The notes under the pieces are model-generated. The model did no database searches and was not told the DNA's origin. It saw only the letters and a list, made by a program, of their open reading frames with translations. The position numbers and the translations under genes are program-made. A stretch of DNA of 64,000 nucleotides from Streptomyces calvus (GTDB lineage: Bacteria > Actinomycetota > Actinomycetes > Streptomycetales > Streptomycetaceae): the NCBI RefSeq assembly GCF_006782915.1, contig NZ_VCNP01000056.1:682001-746000 (forward strand), given 5' to 3'. This document shows, piece after piece, positions 37,872 through 46,494 of this stretch; positions within the stretch are counted from its first letter, which is position 1; each line of letters begins with the position of its first letter.

Positions 37872-38689
37872 GCCGGCGCCGTCCCAACTACCTGGCCGGC
37901 GCGGGCTCGCTCGTCTGGCTGTTCCTGGTCGGGCTGCCGCTGTACGTGATGCTGGCCGCGACCGTGCGCACCCGCCAGGACTACGCCGACAACGGCCCGG
38001 TGTCGATCCCGGACAGCTTCACCCTGGACAACTACACCAGCGCCTTCGACTCCGGCTTCGGCCAGTACTTCGTCAACACCCTGGTCGTCACCGCCTGCGT
38101 CATCGGCATCGTGCTGCTGCTGGTCCCGCCGCTCGCGTACGCCATCGTCCGCAGCCGCGGCCGGGCCACGTCGGCGGTCTTCCGGCTGTTCCTGCTCGGC
38201 CTCGCCATCCCCGCCCAGGCGGTGATCGTGCCGATGTTCTACCTGATCAGCGAGGCCGGGCTGTACGACAACCTGCTGGGCGTCATCCTGCCCACGGCCG
38301 CGTTCTGCCTGCCCATGTCGGCGCTGATCCTCAGCGGCGCGATGCGCGACATCTCCCCGGAGCTGTACGAGGCCATGGCCATGGACGGCGCGAGCCCGCG
38401 CCGCATGTTCTTCCAGCTGGTGCTGCCGCTGTCCCGGGGCGGACTGTCCACGATCGTCGTCTTCTCCGCCCTGCAGGCCTGGAACGGCTTCCTGTTCCCG
38501 CTCGTCCTGACCCAGTCCGACTCCACCAAGGTCGTCACCCTGGGCCTGTACAACTTCCAGACCGAACACGGCATCGACATCCCCGGCCTGCTGGGAGCCG
38601 TGGTGCTGTCCATGGTGCCCGTCCTGCTCGTCTACCTGTTCGCCCGTCGCGCCCTGGTCCAGGGTCTGATGGGCGTCGGAGGAAAGTGA
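37868..38689 (+). CDS. bxlG: Xylo-oligosaccharide ABC transporter permease 2
   Basis: A 273-residue MalG-type permease with six membrane segments. The EAA loop reads YEAMAMDGASPRRMFFQLVLP (about 169-189, first residue Tyr). ATG 37868 overlaps the bxlF stop. The end overlaps the proposed GTG start of the glycosidase. Confidence 0.93.
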   Translation: MSRRRPNYLAGAGSLVWLFLVGLPLYVMLAATVRTRQDYADNGPVSIPDSFTLDNYTSAFDSGFGQYFVNTLVVTACVIGIVLLLVPPLAYAIVRSRGRATSAVFRLFLLGLAIPAQAVIVPMFYLISEAGLYDNLLGVILPTAAFCLPMSALILSGAMRDISPELYEAMAMDGASPRRMFFQLVLPLSRGGLSTIVVFSALQAWNGFLFPLVLTQSDSTKVVTLGLYNFQTEHGIDIPGLLGAVVLSMVPVLLVYLFARRALVQGLMGVGGK

Positions 38690-41067
38690 CCGCCAACGTG
38701 GCCGTAGAGACCACCCCCGAAGCCCCCCTCTGGAACGACCCCGCCCAGCCCGTCGCCGCCAGGGTCGACGCGCTGATCGGCGCGATGACCCTTCAGGAGA
38801 AGATCGCCCAGCTGTACGGCGTGTGGGTCGGTGCCTCCGACAACGGCGGAGAGGTCGCCCCGCACCAGCACGACATGGAGGAGGCCGTCGACCTCGACGC
38901 GCTCCTTCCGGACGGGCTGGGCCAGTTGACCCGCCCCTTCGGCACCGCACCCGTCGACCCCGCGCTGGGCGCGCTGTCCCTGATGCGCACCCAGGCCCGC
39001 ATCGCCTCCGCGAACCGCTTCGGCATTCCCGCCGTCGCCCACGAGGAGTGCCTGGCCGGTTTCGCCGCCTGGGGCGCCACCGCCTATCCCGTCCCGCTGT
39101 CCTGGGGCGCCACCTTCGACCCGGAGCTCGTGCGCCGCATGGCCGCCGCCATCGGCGCCGACATGCGCTCCGTCGGCGTCCACCAGGGTCTCGCGCCCGT
39201 CCTCGACGTGGTGCGCGACGCCCGCTGGGGCCGGGTGGAGGAGACCATCGGCGAGGACCCCTACCTCGTCGGCACCATCGGCACCGCCTACGTCCAGGGC
39301 CTGGAGTCCGCGGGCATCGTCGCCACGCTCAAGCACTTCGTCGGCTACTCCGCCTCCCGCGCCGGACGCAACCTCGCCCCCGCCCCCATGGGCGCCCGCG
39401 AGCGCGCCGACGTCCTGCTGCCGCCGTTCGAGATGGCCGTCCGCGAGGGCGGCGCCCGGTCCGTGATGCACGCCTACAACGACATCGACGGCGTGCCCGC
39501 GGCCGCCGACGAGACGCTGCTGACCGGGCTGCTCCGCGACACGTGGGGCTTCGAGGGCACCGTCGTCGCCGACTACTTCGGCATCGCCTTCCTGAAGACG
39601 CTGCACGGTGTCGCCGGCGACTGGGCCGGCGCCGCGGGCACCGCGCTGACGGCCGGCGTCGACATCGAACTGCCCACCGTGAAGACGTTCGGCGCGCCGC
39701 TCGCCGAGGCCGTCGCCGAGGGCCGCGTCCCGGAGGCGGTGATCGACCGCGCCCTGCGCCGCGTCCTCGGCCAGAAGGCGATGCTCGGCCTGCTCGACCC
39801 GGACTGGAGCCCGGTGCCGCCGGCGCTCGACGGAGCCGACCTGGACGACCCGGACGCGCTGCGCGGCACGGTCGACCTGGACCGGCCCGGGAACCGGGAA
39901 CTGGCCCGCGAGATCGCCGAGCGGGCCGTCGTCCTGCTCACCAACGACGGCACCCTGCCCCTCACCAGGCCCCGCCGCATCGCCCTGGTCGGCCCCAACG
40001 CCGACGAGCCGACCGCCGTACTGGGCTGCTACTCCTTCCCGCTGCACGTCGGCGTGCACCACCCCGGCACCCCGGTCGGCATCGACCTGCCCACGCTGCG
40101 CGACACCCTGGCCGCCGAGTTCCCCGACGCGGAGATCACGGTGGCGCGCGGCACCGGCGTCGACGACGGGGACACGGCCGGCATCGCCGACGCGGTGGCG
40201 GCGGCCCGGGACGCGGACGTCGTCGTCGCCGTCCTCGGCGACCGTGCGGGCCTGTTCGGCCGCGGCACCAGCGGCGAGGGCTGCGACGCGGAGTCCCTGG
40301 CCCTGCCCGGAGCCCAGCAGCACCTCCTCGACGCGCTGCTCGACTCCGGCCGGCCGGTGGTGACCGTGCTGCTCTCCGGGCGGCCGTACGCGCTTGGCCG
40401 GGCCGTCACCGAGTCCGCGGCGATCGTGCAGTCGTTCTTCCCGGGCGTCGCGGGCACCGGGGCGATCGCCGGAGTGCTCAGCGGCCGCACCGCCCCGTCC
40501 GGGCGGCTCCCGGTCAGTGTGCCGAGCGGCCCGGGCGCCCAGCCGACCACCTACCTCGGTGCGCGGCTCGCCCAGCTCAGCGAGGTGTCCAACATCGACC
40601 CGACCCCGGCGTTCGGCTTCGGGCACGGTCTGACGTACACGACGTTCGCCTGGAGCGACCTCGCCGTGGACGCCGAAGAGGCCGCCACGGACGGCGAGTT
40701 CGGCCTGGCGCTGACCGTCCGCAACACCGGCGACCGCGCCGGCACCGAGGTCGTCCAGCTGTACCTGCACGACCCGGTCGCCTCCGTCGTCCAGCCGGTG
40801 CAGCGGCTCGTCGGCTACACGCGGGTGCCGCTGGAGCCGGGGGAGGCCCGCCGGATCCGCGTCGCGGTCCCCGCCGACGTGGCGTCCTTCACCGGCCGCG
40901 ACGGCCACCGGATCGTGGAGCCGGGCCGGTTGGAGCTGCGGCTCGCCGCGTCCAGCACGGACACCCGCCTGACGGCGACGGTCACCCTGACCGGCCCGGA
41001 ACGCCGGGTCGACCACACGCGCCGCTTCCACGCGGCGTTCACCGGGGAGCCGGCGTCACAGGGCTGA
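38686..41067 (+). CDS. bxlA: Glycoside hydrolase family 3 beta-xylosidase
   Basis: A cytosolic family 3 glycosidase of up to 793 residues that would split imported xylo-oligosaccharides to xylose. The N-terminal barrel carries GTVVADYFG with the nucleophile Asp (about 296), KHFVGYSASRAGRN and a substrate-binding R/E pair. The second domain has AVVLLTNDGTLPL and GLFGRGTSGEGCD, and a fibronectin-like domain ends the protein. There is no signal peptide. Beta-glucosidase activity cannot be excluded from sequence. Two starts are possible: GTG 38686, overlapping bxlG by GTGA but only 2 nt from GGAGGA, or GTG 38698, 14 nt from it. Confidence 0.88.
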   Translation: MTANVAVETTPEAPLWNDPAQPVAARVDALIGAMTLQEKIAQLYGVWVGASDNGGEVAPHQHDMEEAVDLDALLPDGLGQLTRPFGTAPVDPALGALSLMRTQARIASANRFGIPAVAHEECLAGFAAWGATAYPVPLSWGATFDPELVRRMAAAIGADMRSVGVHQGLAPVLDVVRDARWGRVEETIGEDPYLVGTIGTAYVQGLESAGIVATLKHFVGYSASRAGRNLAPAPMGARERADVLLPPFEMAVREGGARSVMHAYNDIDGVPAAADETLLTGLLRDTWGFEGTVVADYFGIAFLKTLHGVAGDWAGAAGTALTAGVDIELPTVKTFGAPLAEAVAEGRVPEAVIDRALRRVLGQKAMLGLLDPDWSPVPPALDGADLDDPDALRGTVDLDRPGNRELAREIAERAVVLLTNDGTLPLTRPRRIALVGPNADEPTAVLGCYSFPLHVGVHHPGTPVGIDLPTLRDTLAAEFPDAEITVARGTGVDDGDTAGIADAVAAARDADVVVAVLGDRAGLFGRGTSGEGCDAESLALPGAQQHLLDALLDSGRPVVTVLLSGRPYALGRAVTESAAIVQSFFPGVAGTGAIAGVLSGRTAPSGRLPVSVPSGPGAQPTTYLGARLAQLSEVSNIDPTPAFGFGHGLTYTTFAWSDLAVDAEEAATDGEFGLALTVRNTGDRAGTEVVQLYLHDPVASVVQPVQRLVGYTRVPLEPGEARRIRVAVPADVASFTGRDGHRIVEPGRLELRLAASSTDTRLTATVTLTGPERRVDHTRRFHAAFTGEPASQG

Positions 41068-41081
41068 ACCGGACCCGTCCC

Positions 41082-41109
41082 GGCCCGCACCGCACACGCG
41101 GTGCGGGCC
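41082..41109. terminator. Bidirectional terminator after bxlA
   Basis: GGCCCGCACCGC (41082-41093) pairs perfectly with GCGGTGCGGGCC (41098-41109) with an ACAC loop. It lies between bxlA and the convergent DUF397 gene. Confidence 0.85.
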
Positions 41110-41121
41110 CGACGCGCGTCG

Positions 41122-41334
41122 TCAGGCCTCGGGCCCGCCCGCCGCGAGCGCCGTGAACGCCGCCCACACGCCCCGCCCGACCCGCAGCACCGGCCCGCCG
41201 TCCGAGCTCTTGGAGTCCCGCACGTACACGGCGTCGAGACCGGCAGCCACCTCCACGCAGTCACCGCCGCCCGATCCGCTGTAGCTGCTCTTGAACCAGT
41301 GCAACCCGTCCATGTCCTCGGTCACCTGCTCCAT
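41122..41334 (-). CDS. DUF397 protein
   Basis: A 70-residue protein with the DUF397 core: WFKSSYSGSGGGDCVEVA and VYVRDSK. In streptomycetes such genes nearly always follow an XRE regulator with a DUF5753 domain, as here, 2 bp downstream. The pair behaves like a regulator and small antagonist system in a few studied cases (the Scr1/Scr2 and BldB-like type); the role of this pair is unknown. Confidence 0.9.
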   Translation of the reverse strand: MEQVTEDMDGLHWFKSSYSGSGGGDCVEVAAGLDAVYVRDSKSSDGGPVLRVGRGVWAAFTALAAGGPEA

Positions 41335-41336
41335 GC

Positions 41337-42209
41337 TCACGTCTCTCCCGCCAGCCGTTCGATGAGCCGCGCAGACTCCGCGCCGTTCAGCGCCTGTGAT
41401 CGCAGCTTGCCATACCGCAACCCGAAGGCGCTGACCTCCGCCGGATCGTGGACGACGCACCCGACCTCCTGGGATTCGATGTACCCGAGGTGATGGTGCT
41501 CGCCGGTTTCCATCATCACGAACGGCCCGTTCAGTCCGGAGTGAAACCCCGATGCGGCAGGCATGACCTGAACCTCGACGTTCCGCAACGCGCCGACTTC
41601 GAGCAGCCGTTGCCACTGCCCGCGCATGACCTCCGCATCGCCCACCGGGTTGCGCAACGCCTCCTCGCTCACGATGAACGAGAGTTCCGCGAGCGGCAGT
41701 CGGGTCAGCAGTTTCTGCTGGCTCAACCGGGCCTCCGTGTGCTGGTCGATGATCTCCTCGCTCAGCGGCGGGCAGTGGCCCGCGAACACCGCCCGGGCGT
41801 ACTCCTCCGTCTGCAACAGCCCCGGTACCAGCAGCGGATCGTACGAGAAGCGGCTGACGACGTTCGCCTCGATCAGCGCGAAGTTGCGGAAGAAGCGCGG
41901 CAGTTTGGCCCGGTCCACCTCGTCCTGGAGCACCTCCAGAACGCCGCCCGCCTCCAGCACCCGGGCCGCCGCCCTCGTGAACGCGGCCTTCGCCGGGCGG
42001 CGGCCCTGTTCGACCGAGGCGACCTGCTCCAGCGAGTAGCCGATGGCCTCGCCGAGCTGCTGCTGGTTCAACCCGGCCCGCTTGCGCAGGTGCTGAAGCA
42101 GCCTGCCGTACGCCGCCCACGCCCCTGGCAGGTCGCCCCCACCCTCGTCCTGGGCCTTCTCCTTGGCCTTCGCCGCCCGACCGCTCCGCGTGTCCCGCAC
42201 CGTGCTCAC
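41337..42209 (-). CDS. XRE-family regulator with DUF5753 domain
   Basis: About 290 residues. The Cro/C1-type helix-turn-helix lies at about 33-88 (LRKRAGLNQQQLGEAIGYSLEQV, given from 37) and is followed by DUF5753 (SYDPLLVPGLLQTEEYARAV, VEVQVMPAASGFHSGLNGPFV). GTG 42209 is chosen over GTG 42254 because GGAAGG precedes it at good distance. It forms a unit with the DUF397 gene. Upstream (42210-42547) I see no gene. Confidence 0.88.
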   Translation of the reverse strand: MSTVRDTRSGRAAKAKEKAQDEGGGDLPGAWAAYGRLLQHLRKRAGLNQQQLGEAIGYSLEQVASVEQGRRPAKAAFTRAAARVLEAGGVLEVLQDEVDRAKLPRFFRNFALIEANVVSRFSYDPLLVPGLLQTEEYARAVFAGHCPPLSEEIIDQHTEARLSQQKLLTRLPLAELSFIVSEEALRNPVGDAEVMRGQWQRLLEVGALRNVEVQVMPAASGFHSGLNGPFVMMETGEHHHLGYIESQEVGCVVHDPAEVSAFGLRYGKLRSQALNGAESARLIERLAGET

Positions 42210-42547
42210 GCCCTCACGCCCTTCCGTCCCGGAACGCACCCCGCTCACCCGCACCGCGGCGACGCTCAGCCCGCCGCAGGGACCTTGTCCAACGCGTGTC
42301 GCACGGACGTGGGCACGGCCCCGGACCCGTACAACAGCCGTACGCCGCGAGTGCCACGAAGGCCGCCGGTCGTGCGGCCGGCCTGCCCCTACCCGACCGC
42401 AGGCGAACGCGACGGCCGGGCCCGACGCGACCTGAGGCGACGCAGGCGGCTCGGTTCAGGACGGTGCCGAGCGCGTCGGATGAGGTGCGTGTATGCGGGT
42501 CAGGGCCGGGGGAGCGCGCCGCCTGAGCTGTGCGTGCAACATCGCGG

Positions 42548-42650
42548 GTCACTCGTCCTGCTGACCTGCGGCTCTTCTCGGGACGGCGGAGGCGGCCATT
42601 CCTCACGCTTCGAAATGTCAAGTCACGAAGAAGGAGAGAACGGCCGCTGC
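42548..42650. repeat. Direct repeat copy A (about 103 bp)
   Basis: It resembles copy B at 43492-43592 at roughly four of five positions with one small indel and the same orientation. The shared ends are CTGCTGA-y-CTGCGG and GAGAACGGCCGCTG. Together the copies bracket about 840 bp that contain the orphan gene at 42928-43359. Confidence 0.7.
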
Positions 42651-42704
42651 GCATGCGTCTGCGCGTCGATGTGTGTGCGTCTGGGTCGGGCGGATGACGT
42701 TACC

Positions 42705-42737
42705 CAGGTCACCACAACTCTGGGAGGTGGTGACCTG
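42705..42737. repeat. Perfect 11-bp inverted repeat
   Basis: CAGGTCACCAC (42705-42715) and GTGGTGACCTG (42727-42737) are separated by 11 nt. A competing pair CCCAG/CTGGG overlaps it. It lies just right of repeat copy A, in a stretch (42651-42927) with no gene I can support. It could be an operator, a terminator or an element end. Confidence 0.55.
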
Positions 42738-42927
42738 ACTGATTGCGGCCGGGAACACCGCGGTCATCAGCGTTAACGCCAAGCTTGGGTTCCTCCTGGT
42801 TGGGACTTGACACGGGTGGGGCTGGTTTCTGACCGGCCGTCACACCAGCGTGTGCCTGCGTTGCACGCAAGGACAGTCGAGGGCTTGGACCCGCGTGGGT
42901 ATGGTCCCGGCGTCATGGCGGTCGCGA

Positions 42928-43359
42928 TTATACGAGGCCCCCGCATTCGCCATCACAGCAAATATACGCTTCCCCATCGAACTTCAGAACTTCACAACCC
43001 TGCAACGTAGTACTGCCGCCGTCAACTGTGAGCAGAGCGACCAGCCGAGCGCTCATTCGCGCATAAAGAACCGCAAAGAACGCCACCTCAGGCGACAGAT
43101 CGCCAGGTCGCTTGAACTTGACCTTGACAAGCGGGTGTTCGTGATCTTTGCAGGTAACATTCTTCAGGTGAGTGAAAGAATCAACTATGTCGATCGGGAG
43201 CGGCAGCCAGTGCTCACACTTGAGCGAATTCGTGAAGCTCACAGTCGACGAGGACCCTTCAACAGCTTTCACCATGCCGACGACCGTCAGTTGCTCAGGG
43301 TTGGGCAATTCACCCTTCGACAGCTTGGCCGTAAAGTCATCAGGCTTATGATCGCGCAT
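42928..43359 (-). CDS. Orphan protein of unknown function in a low-GC segment
   Basis: A 143-residue protein I do not recognise. It starts MRDHKPDDFTAKL, has beta-rich stretches (LTVVGMVKAV, STVSFTNSL, VALLTVDGGS) and ends in a cysteine-containing CCDGECGG motif, with further Cys at KCEHW and TCKDH, so metal binding or disulphides are possible. ATG 43359 has GGGAG 8 bp upstream; ATG 43386 would add nine residues but has no such site. GC content and codon use are clearly lower than in the rest of the window, and direct repeats flank the gene, so it was probably acquired. Confidence 0.6.
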   Translation of the reverse strand: MRDHKPDDFTAKLSKGELPNPEQLTVVGMVKAVEGSSSTVSFTNSLKCEHWLPLPIDIVDSFTHLKNVTCKDHEHPLVKVKFKRPGDLSPEVAFFAVLYARMSARLVALLTVDGGSTTLQGCEVLKFDGEAYICCDGECGGLV

Positions 43360-43491
43360 CTCAAGCACTCCCAGTTCACTGGTCATGCAGTAGGTGATAC
43401 TGGTGGAGCGGTGCGTACTTACATCTGCTTCCAGGCTAGGCCGACCACCTCTGGCGTGCATCTTCACTGAGCTTGGCGTTTGTCCTCGTCT

Positions 43492-43592
43492 GTCATTCGA
43501 CCTGCTGATCTGCGGTTCTTCCCGGGACAGCGACGCGGCCGTTCTCCACGCTTCGAGATGTCGAGTCACGAAGCCCAGGAGAACGGCCGCTG
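43492..43592. repeat. Direct repeat copy B (about 101 bp)
   Basis: Second copy of the repeat at 42548-42650, same orientation. It fills a good part of the gap between the orphan gene (start 43359) and the SUKH-type gene (start 43666). I see nothing else in that gap. Confidence 0.7.
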
Positions 43593-43665
43593 TGTACGAG
43601 TCGTCCTTTGCCGGCTGTCCAGGGGGCGAGCGTGAGGTGGGGTGCTGCTGTGACAGTCTGCTCGC

Positions 43666-44259
43666 GTGGACGATCTCGTTGGTACGCAGGCCCCGGGCTG
43701 CCGTTCGACCGACCCCGCCGAGTCAGTCGCGGAACTCGAACGCGTGCTGCCCGGTCTTGTGGCCCACCGTCTGCCGACCCCGGCGAGTGTCGACTGGCCA
43801 CGGCTGGAGAGCGTGTTGGGTACGGCTCTGCCTGCTGACTACAAGCTCCTCTGTGAGCTCTACCCGACGTTCGAGCTGAGTGACTTCCTGCGCGTTGGAG
43901 GCCCGGCGCCGGGTGCCGAAGCGGCCTGGGCCGAAGACACCGAGGACCTGGAAGTGCTGGCCGAGTGGTTGGAGGACGCCGACTTGCCCGTCCCGATGCA
44001 TCCGTACCCCGCACCGGGCGGCCTGCTTCCCTGGTCCTCCTCCAACCAGGGGGACTTCTTCCTGTGGGCCACCAGCCCCGCCGGGCCGCAGGAATGGACG
44101 GTCACCGTCGCCTCGCGCAATGGTGCGAGGTGGCACTACACCGGTGGGGCGGTGCAGTTCCTTGCCGATCTGGTGAGCGGTGTCCTGGAGCCCTGGGCAC
44201 TGCCGACAGTCCGACCTGAGATCACCTGGATCGGTCGACCAGGCGGCGGTAGCGGATGA
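43666..44259 (+). CDS. SMI1/KNR4 (SUKH)-type protein, possible immunity protein
   Basis: A 197-residue protein with the SUKH pattern: DWPRLESVLGTALPADYKLLCELYP (about 43-67, shown from residue W44 on), then FLWATSPAGPQEWTV and WHYTGGAVQFLADLVSG. Many SUKH proteins neutralise contact-dependent or polymorphic toxins, but others have different roles, and no toxin gene is next to it. GTG 43666 has no strong ribosome-binding site. The 3' end overlaps a transposase remnant on the other strand by 38 bp, so the original surroundings may have been lost. Confidence 0.7.
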   Translation: MDDLVGTQAPGCRSTDPAESVAELERVLPGLVAHRLPTPASVDWPRLESVLGTALPADYKLLCELYPTFELSDFLRVGGPAPGAEAAWAEDTEDLEVLAEWLEDADLPVPMHPYPAPGGLLPWSSSNQGDFFLWATSPAGPQEWTVTVASRNGARWHYTGGAVQFLADLVSGVLEPWALPTVRPEITWIGRPGGGSG

Positions 44260-44345
44260 GCGCCGCAGCAATGCCGGCGAAGGCGAGGAAGCGCTCGACT
44301 TTGCGTTCGTAGCGTCGGTGCAGGCGTCGGCATCCCGAGAGCCAC
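44222..44345 (-). pseudogene. C-terminal remnant of an IS5-type transposase
   Basis: The last 39 or so codons encode WLSGCRRLHRRYERKVERF and AAALIRYRRLV, the typical C-terminus of IS5-group DDE transposases in Streptomyces, with the last catalytic-region helix. The upstream part does not continue the protein in any frame, and no terminal inverted repeat is visible. It is a fragment, not an active element. Confidence 0.7.
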
Positions 44346-44491
44346 GCCGTCGCGCGCGCTGGCGCGAACGCCCACCAGCAGGAGTTCCGCGCAGTGGGCC
44401 GCATGACGTCGACCTCCATCACTTGTTGTGGTCGTGAAGGTCGACTTCAACTTACGTTGGCGGAGTCCCGGGAGATGTGACGGTTGTTTCC

Positions 44492-44929
44492 TCATCGCTG
44501 GCTGTCAGAACTTCGCCATGTTTCCGGGAGCGCGACCTCGCGTAGGTGATCGATGATGAGATCGAAATCCGAAAGCGCCCGCCTGCAGAAATCCTGGTCC
44601 TGAGTGTTGATGCGCTCGACCACATCCGCGAAAGCGGGACCTGCGAGCCCCTGAGCTTCAATGATGACTCTGCTGGGGAGAAGGACCCAGTTCTTCCTCG
44701 ATCTGTCGAGGGTCCACTCGACCTGAGTGTGAGCAGACCTCACTGCGCCCTCGATGAGCCGCGCCGTACGTTCACCGGGCGTCTTGTATCGCCATTTCAT
44801 GTGCGGAACCTGAAGGTAACCGTGAACGGGGTTCGACTCCGCGGAGAGCCCGAACCATTCAAGCTCACCGAATCTGCTCAGAGTTCGCATCACAAGGTTG
44901 CTTCGATGTGGCATGTGACACCCAATCAC
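44492..44929 (-). CDS. Hypothetical protein of unknown function
   Basis: A reading frame of up to 145 residues with protein-like composition (LSRFGELEWFGLSAES, RSRKNWVLLPSRVIIEAQG, LSDFDLIIDHLREVALPE) but no family I recognise. The start is unclear: GTG 44929, ATG 44914 and ATG 44890 all lack a ribosome-binding site, so the 5' end may be lost or altered. GC content is lower than the chromosome around it. It lies beside the transposase remnant, which supports a mobile origin. Confidence 0.5.
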   Translation of the reverse strand: MIGCHMPHRSNLVMRTLSRFGELEWFGLSAESNPVHGYLQVPHMKWRYKTPGERTARLIEGAVRSAHTQVEWTLDRSRKNWVLLPSRVIIEAQGLAGPAFADVVERINTQDQDFCRRALSDFDLIIDHLREVALPETWRSSDSQR

Positions 44930-45068
44930 GCGCTACCAGGAAGGACGTGAGTGCCCTCCGTCACCAACAATCAGCTTCCTCTTCGGATCCAGGAGGCGAA
45001 TTGCCCTTTCCTCATTCCTGTAGGGAAGTGGATCCGAGCGGCCCGCGGGGTCGTACTGTGGGCGGACC

Positions 45069-45087
45069 GGTGAACACAGTGTTCACC
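45069..45087. promoter_or_regulatory. Perfect 19-bp palindrome
   Basis: GGTGAACACAGTGTTCACC is symmetrical over its whole length around the central A, as expected for an operator of a dimeric repressor. It lies in the 420-bp spacer 44930-45349, where I see no gene, 263 bp before the next start. No regulator gene is adjacent. Confidence 0.6.
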
Positions 45088-45349
45088 ATTGCTTCCTTCA
45101 GGGCGCGGCCCGGTACGCGGCGCCGGCTGACTTCGCTCCCTGGTCCGGGCCGCGACAGGTGGTGAGCTGCTCGCTGCTCGCCGGCCGTCGCCATGTCGCT
45201 GCCGCCACATCCGACGCCGTCTGTCCCGGTGACTGGCGGTCACGAAGCCGGGCGGTGCGGAAACTGCTTGGCTGGCGGGTTCGCGGGGCCGGTATCGTCC
45301 GGTCCTCCGAGCCGCTGCAGGTGCGGCCTGCGTTCAGAGAGAGACGTAC

Positions 45350-45703
45350 ATGAGCAGCCGGCACGTAACGACGACTCTGTGGCGTCCCACCGGTCCCAAG
45401 GAGCTGGAGCTGGTTCGGGAGCTGGATTGGCGTGCGTGGCCGCCTCGGCTGCCCGAGCAGCCGATCTTCTACCCGGTCCTCGACGAGGACTATGCGATCA
45501 GGATCGCGCGGGACTGGAACGTGAAGCACGACGGGGCCGGCTTCGTCACTCGTTTCGAGGTCGAGTCGGAGTTCTTGAGCCGGTATCCCGTCCAACAGGC
45601 GGGCGGGCGGACGATCCTCGAGCTGTGGGTTCCGGCCGAGGAGCTGGACGACTTCAATGCCCACATCGTGGGCGAGATCGAGGTGGTCCACGAGTTCCGC
45701 TGA
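45350..45703 (+). CDS. Conserved hypothetical protein (crystallin J1-annotated family)
   Basis: A 117-residue protein conserved in actinomycetes, with WRAWPPRLPEQPIFYPVL and AIRIARDWNVKHDGAGFVTRF (about 28-45 and 49-69). Databases sometimes label the family ADP-ribosylation/crystallin J1, but I see no glycohydrolase motif and would not rely on that. It is a single-domain cytosolic protein. ATG 45350 has AGAGAGAG upstream. A long stable hairpin follows its stop. Confidence 0.75.
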   Translation: MSSRHVTTTLWRPTGPKELELVRELDWRAWPPRLPEQPIFYPVLDEDYAIRIARDWNVKHDGAGFVTRFEVESEFLSRYPVQQAGGRTILELWVPAEELDDFNAHIVGEIEVVHEFR

Positions 45704-45841
45704 GACGGGGAAGCTTGCTGACGGTGCGTGGCGGCCCGGTGCGGTGATCCGACGTGGCTGGTGTGATCACGGCGTCGGGGCCGTCCTGGACAGCTCGCGG
45801 ACGGCACCTTGCCGTACGCCGGCGTGGAGTCGGCGCGACAT

Positions 45842-45883
45842 CGGGCCCGTCCCGGGGATGGGGCGCTCCCCGGGGCGGGCCCG
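45842..45883. terminator. Long terminator hairpin between convergent genes
   Basis: CGGGCCCGTCCCGGGG (45842-45857) pairs with CCCCGGGGCGGGCCCG (45868-45883), 16 bp with a single G-T mismatch and a 10-nt loop. It serves the + strand gene at 45350 and the - strand gene ending at 45897. Confidence 0.85.
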
Positions 45884-45896
45884 CGTGTGGTGTCGG

Positions 45897-46385
45897 TCAG
45901 GCGTCGAGGGCGGCGGCGAACATGCCGGCCTCGTAGGAGCCTCCCTTCTGGTGCACGATCACGGCGAGCCGGTTGGCGGCGTTGATCAGGGCGACCTGGG
46001 CGACCAGCGCGGCGAGCTGGTCGTCGTCGTAGTGCTTGCGGACCCGGGCCCAGGTCTCGTCCGACACGCCCTGGTGGGCGTCGGCGAGCCGGGTGCCCTC
46101 CTCGGCGAGGGCCAGAGCGGCCTGCTCGGCCTCCGTGAACACGGTGGACTCGCGCCACGCCGCGACCAGGTGGAGCCGCACCGCGCTCTCACCGGCGGCA
46201 GCGGCCTCCTTGACGTGCATGTCGATGCAGTGGCCGCAGCCGTTGATCTGGCTGGCGCGCAGCGACACCAGCTCCTGCGTGGACTTCGGCAGCGGCGAGT
46301 CGTGGATCACCAGGGCGGCCCCCGCGAAGCGCTTGGCGAACCGGGCGGCGATTTCGTTCTCGAACAGGTTGAATCGGCTGTCCAT
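45897..46385 (-). CDS. AhpD-like/carboxymuconolactone decarboxylase family protein
   Basis: A 162-residue helical protein with the redox motif CGHC in SQINGCGHCIDMH (about 49-61), as in AhpD-type alkylhydroperoxidases, plus the VALINAANRLAV helix typical of the family. It probably reduces peroxides or handles a related electrophile. ATG 46385 has GAGGA 8 bp upstream. It diverges from an ECF41 sigma factor gene, and genes of exactly this family are the established partners of ECF41 factors, so it is the expected target. Confidence 0.88.
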   Translation of the reverse strand: MDSRFNLFENEIAARFAKRFAGAALVIHDSPLPKSTQELVSLRASQINGCGHCIDMHVKEAAAAGESAVRLHLVAAWRESTVFTEAEQAALALAEEGTRLADAHQGVSDETWARVRKHYDDDQLAALVAQVALINAANRLAVIVHQKGGSYEAGMFAAALDA

Positions 46386-46494
46386 GACGTCGTCCTCACG
46401 TGTGGTCATGTGGTGGTGCGCTGACGGACACGAGATGCCGGCGGCCCGCCCCCTGTGACAGGCCGGCGGTGTGACGTGGGCCATGGCGCGGGGA

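Noticed and set aside
44222..44495. Complete IS5-type element
   Set aside because: Only about 40 C-terminal codons of the transposase remain, with no terminal inverted repeats or target duplication visible.
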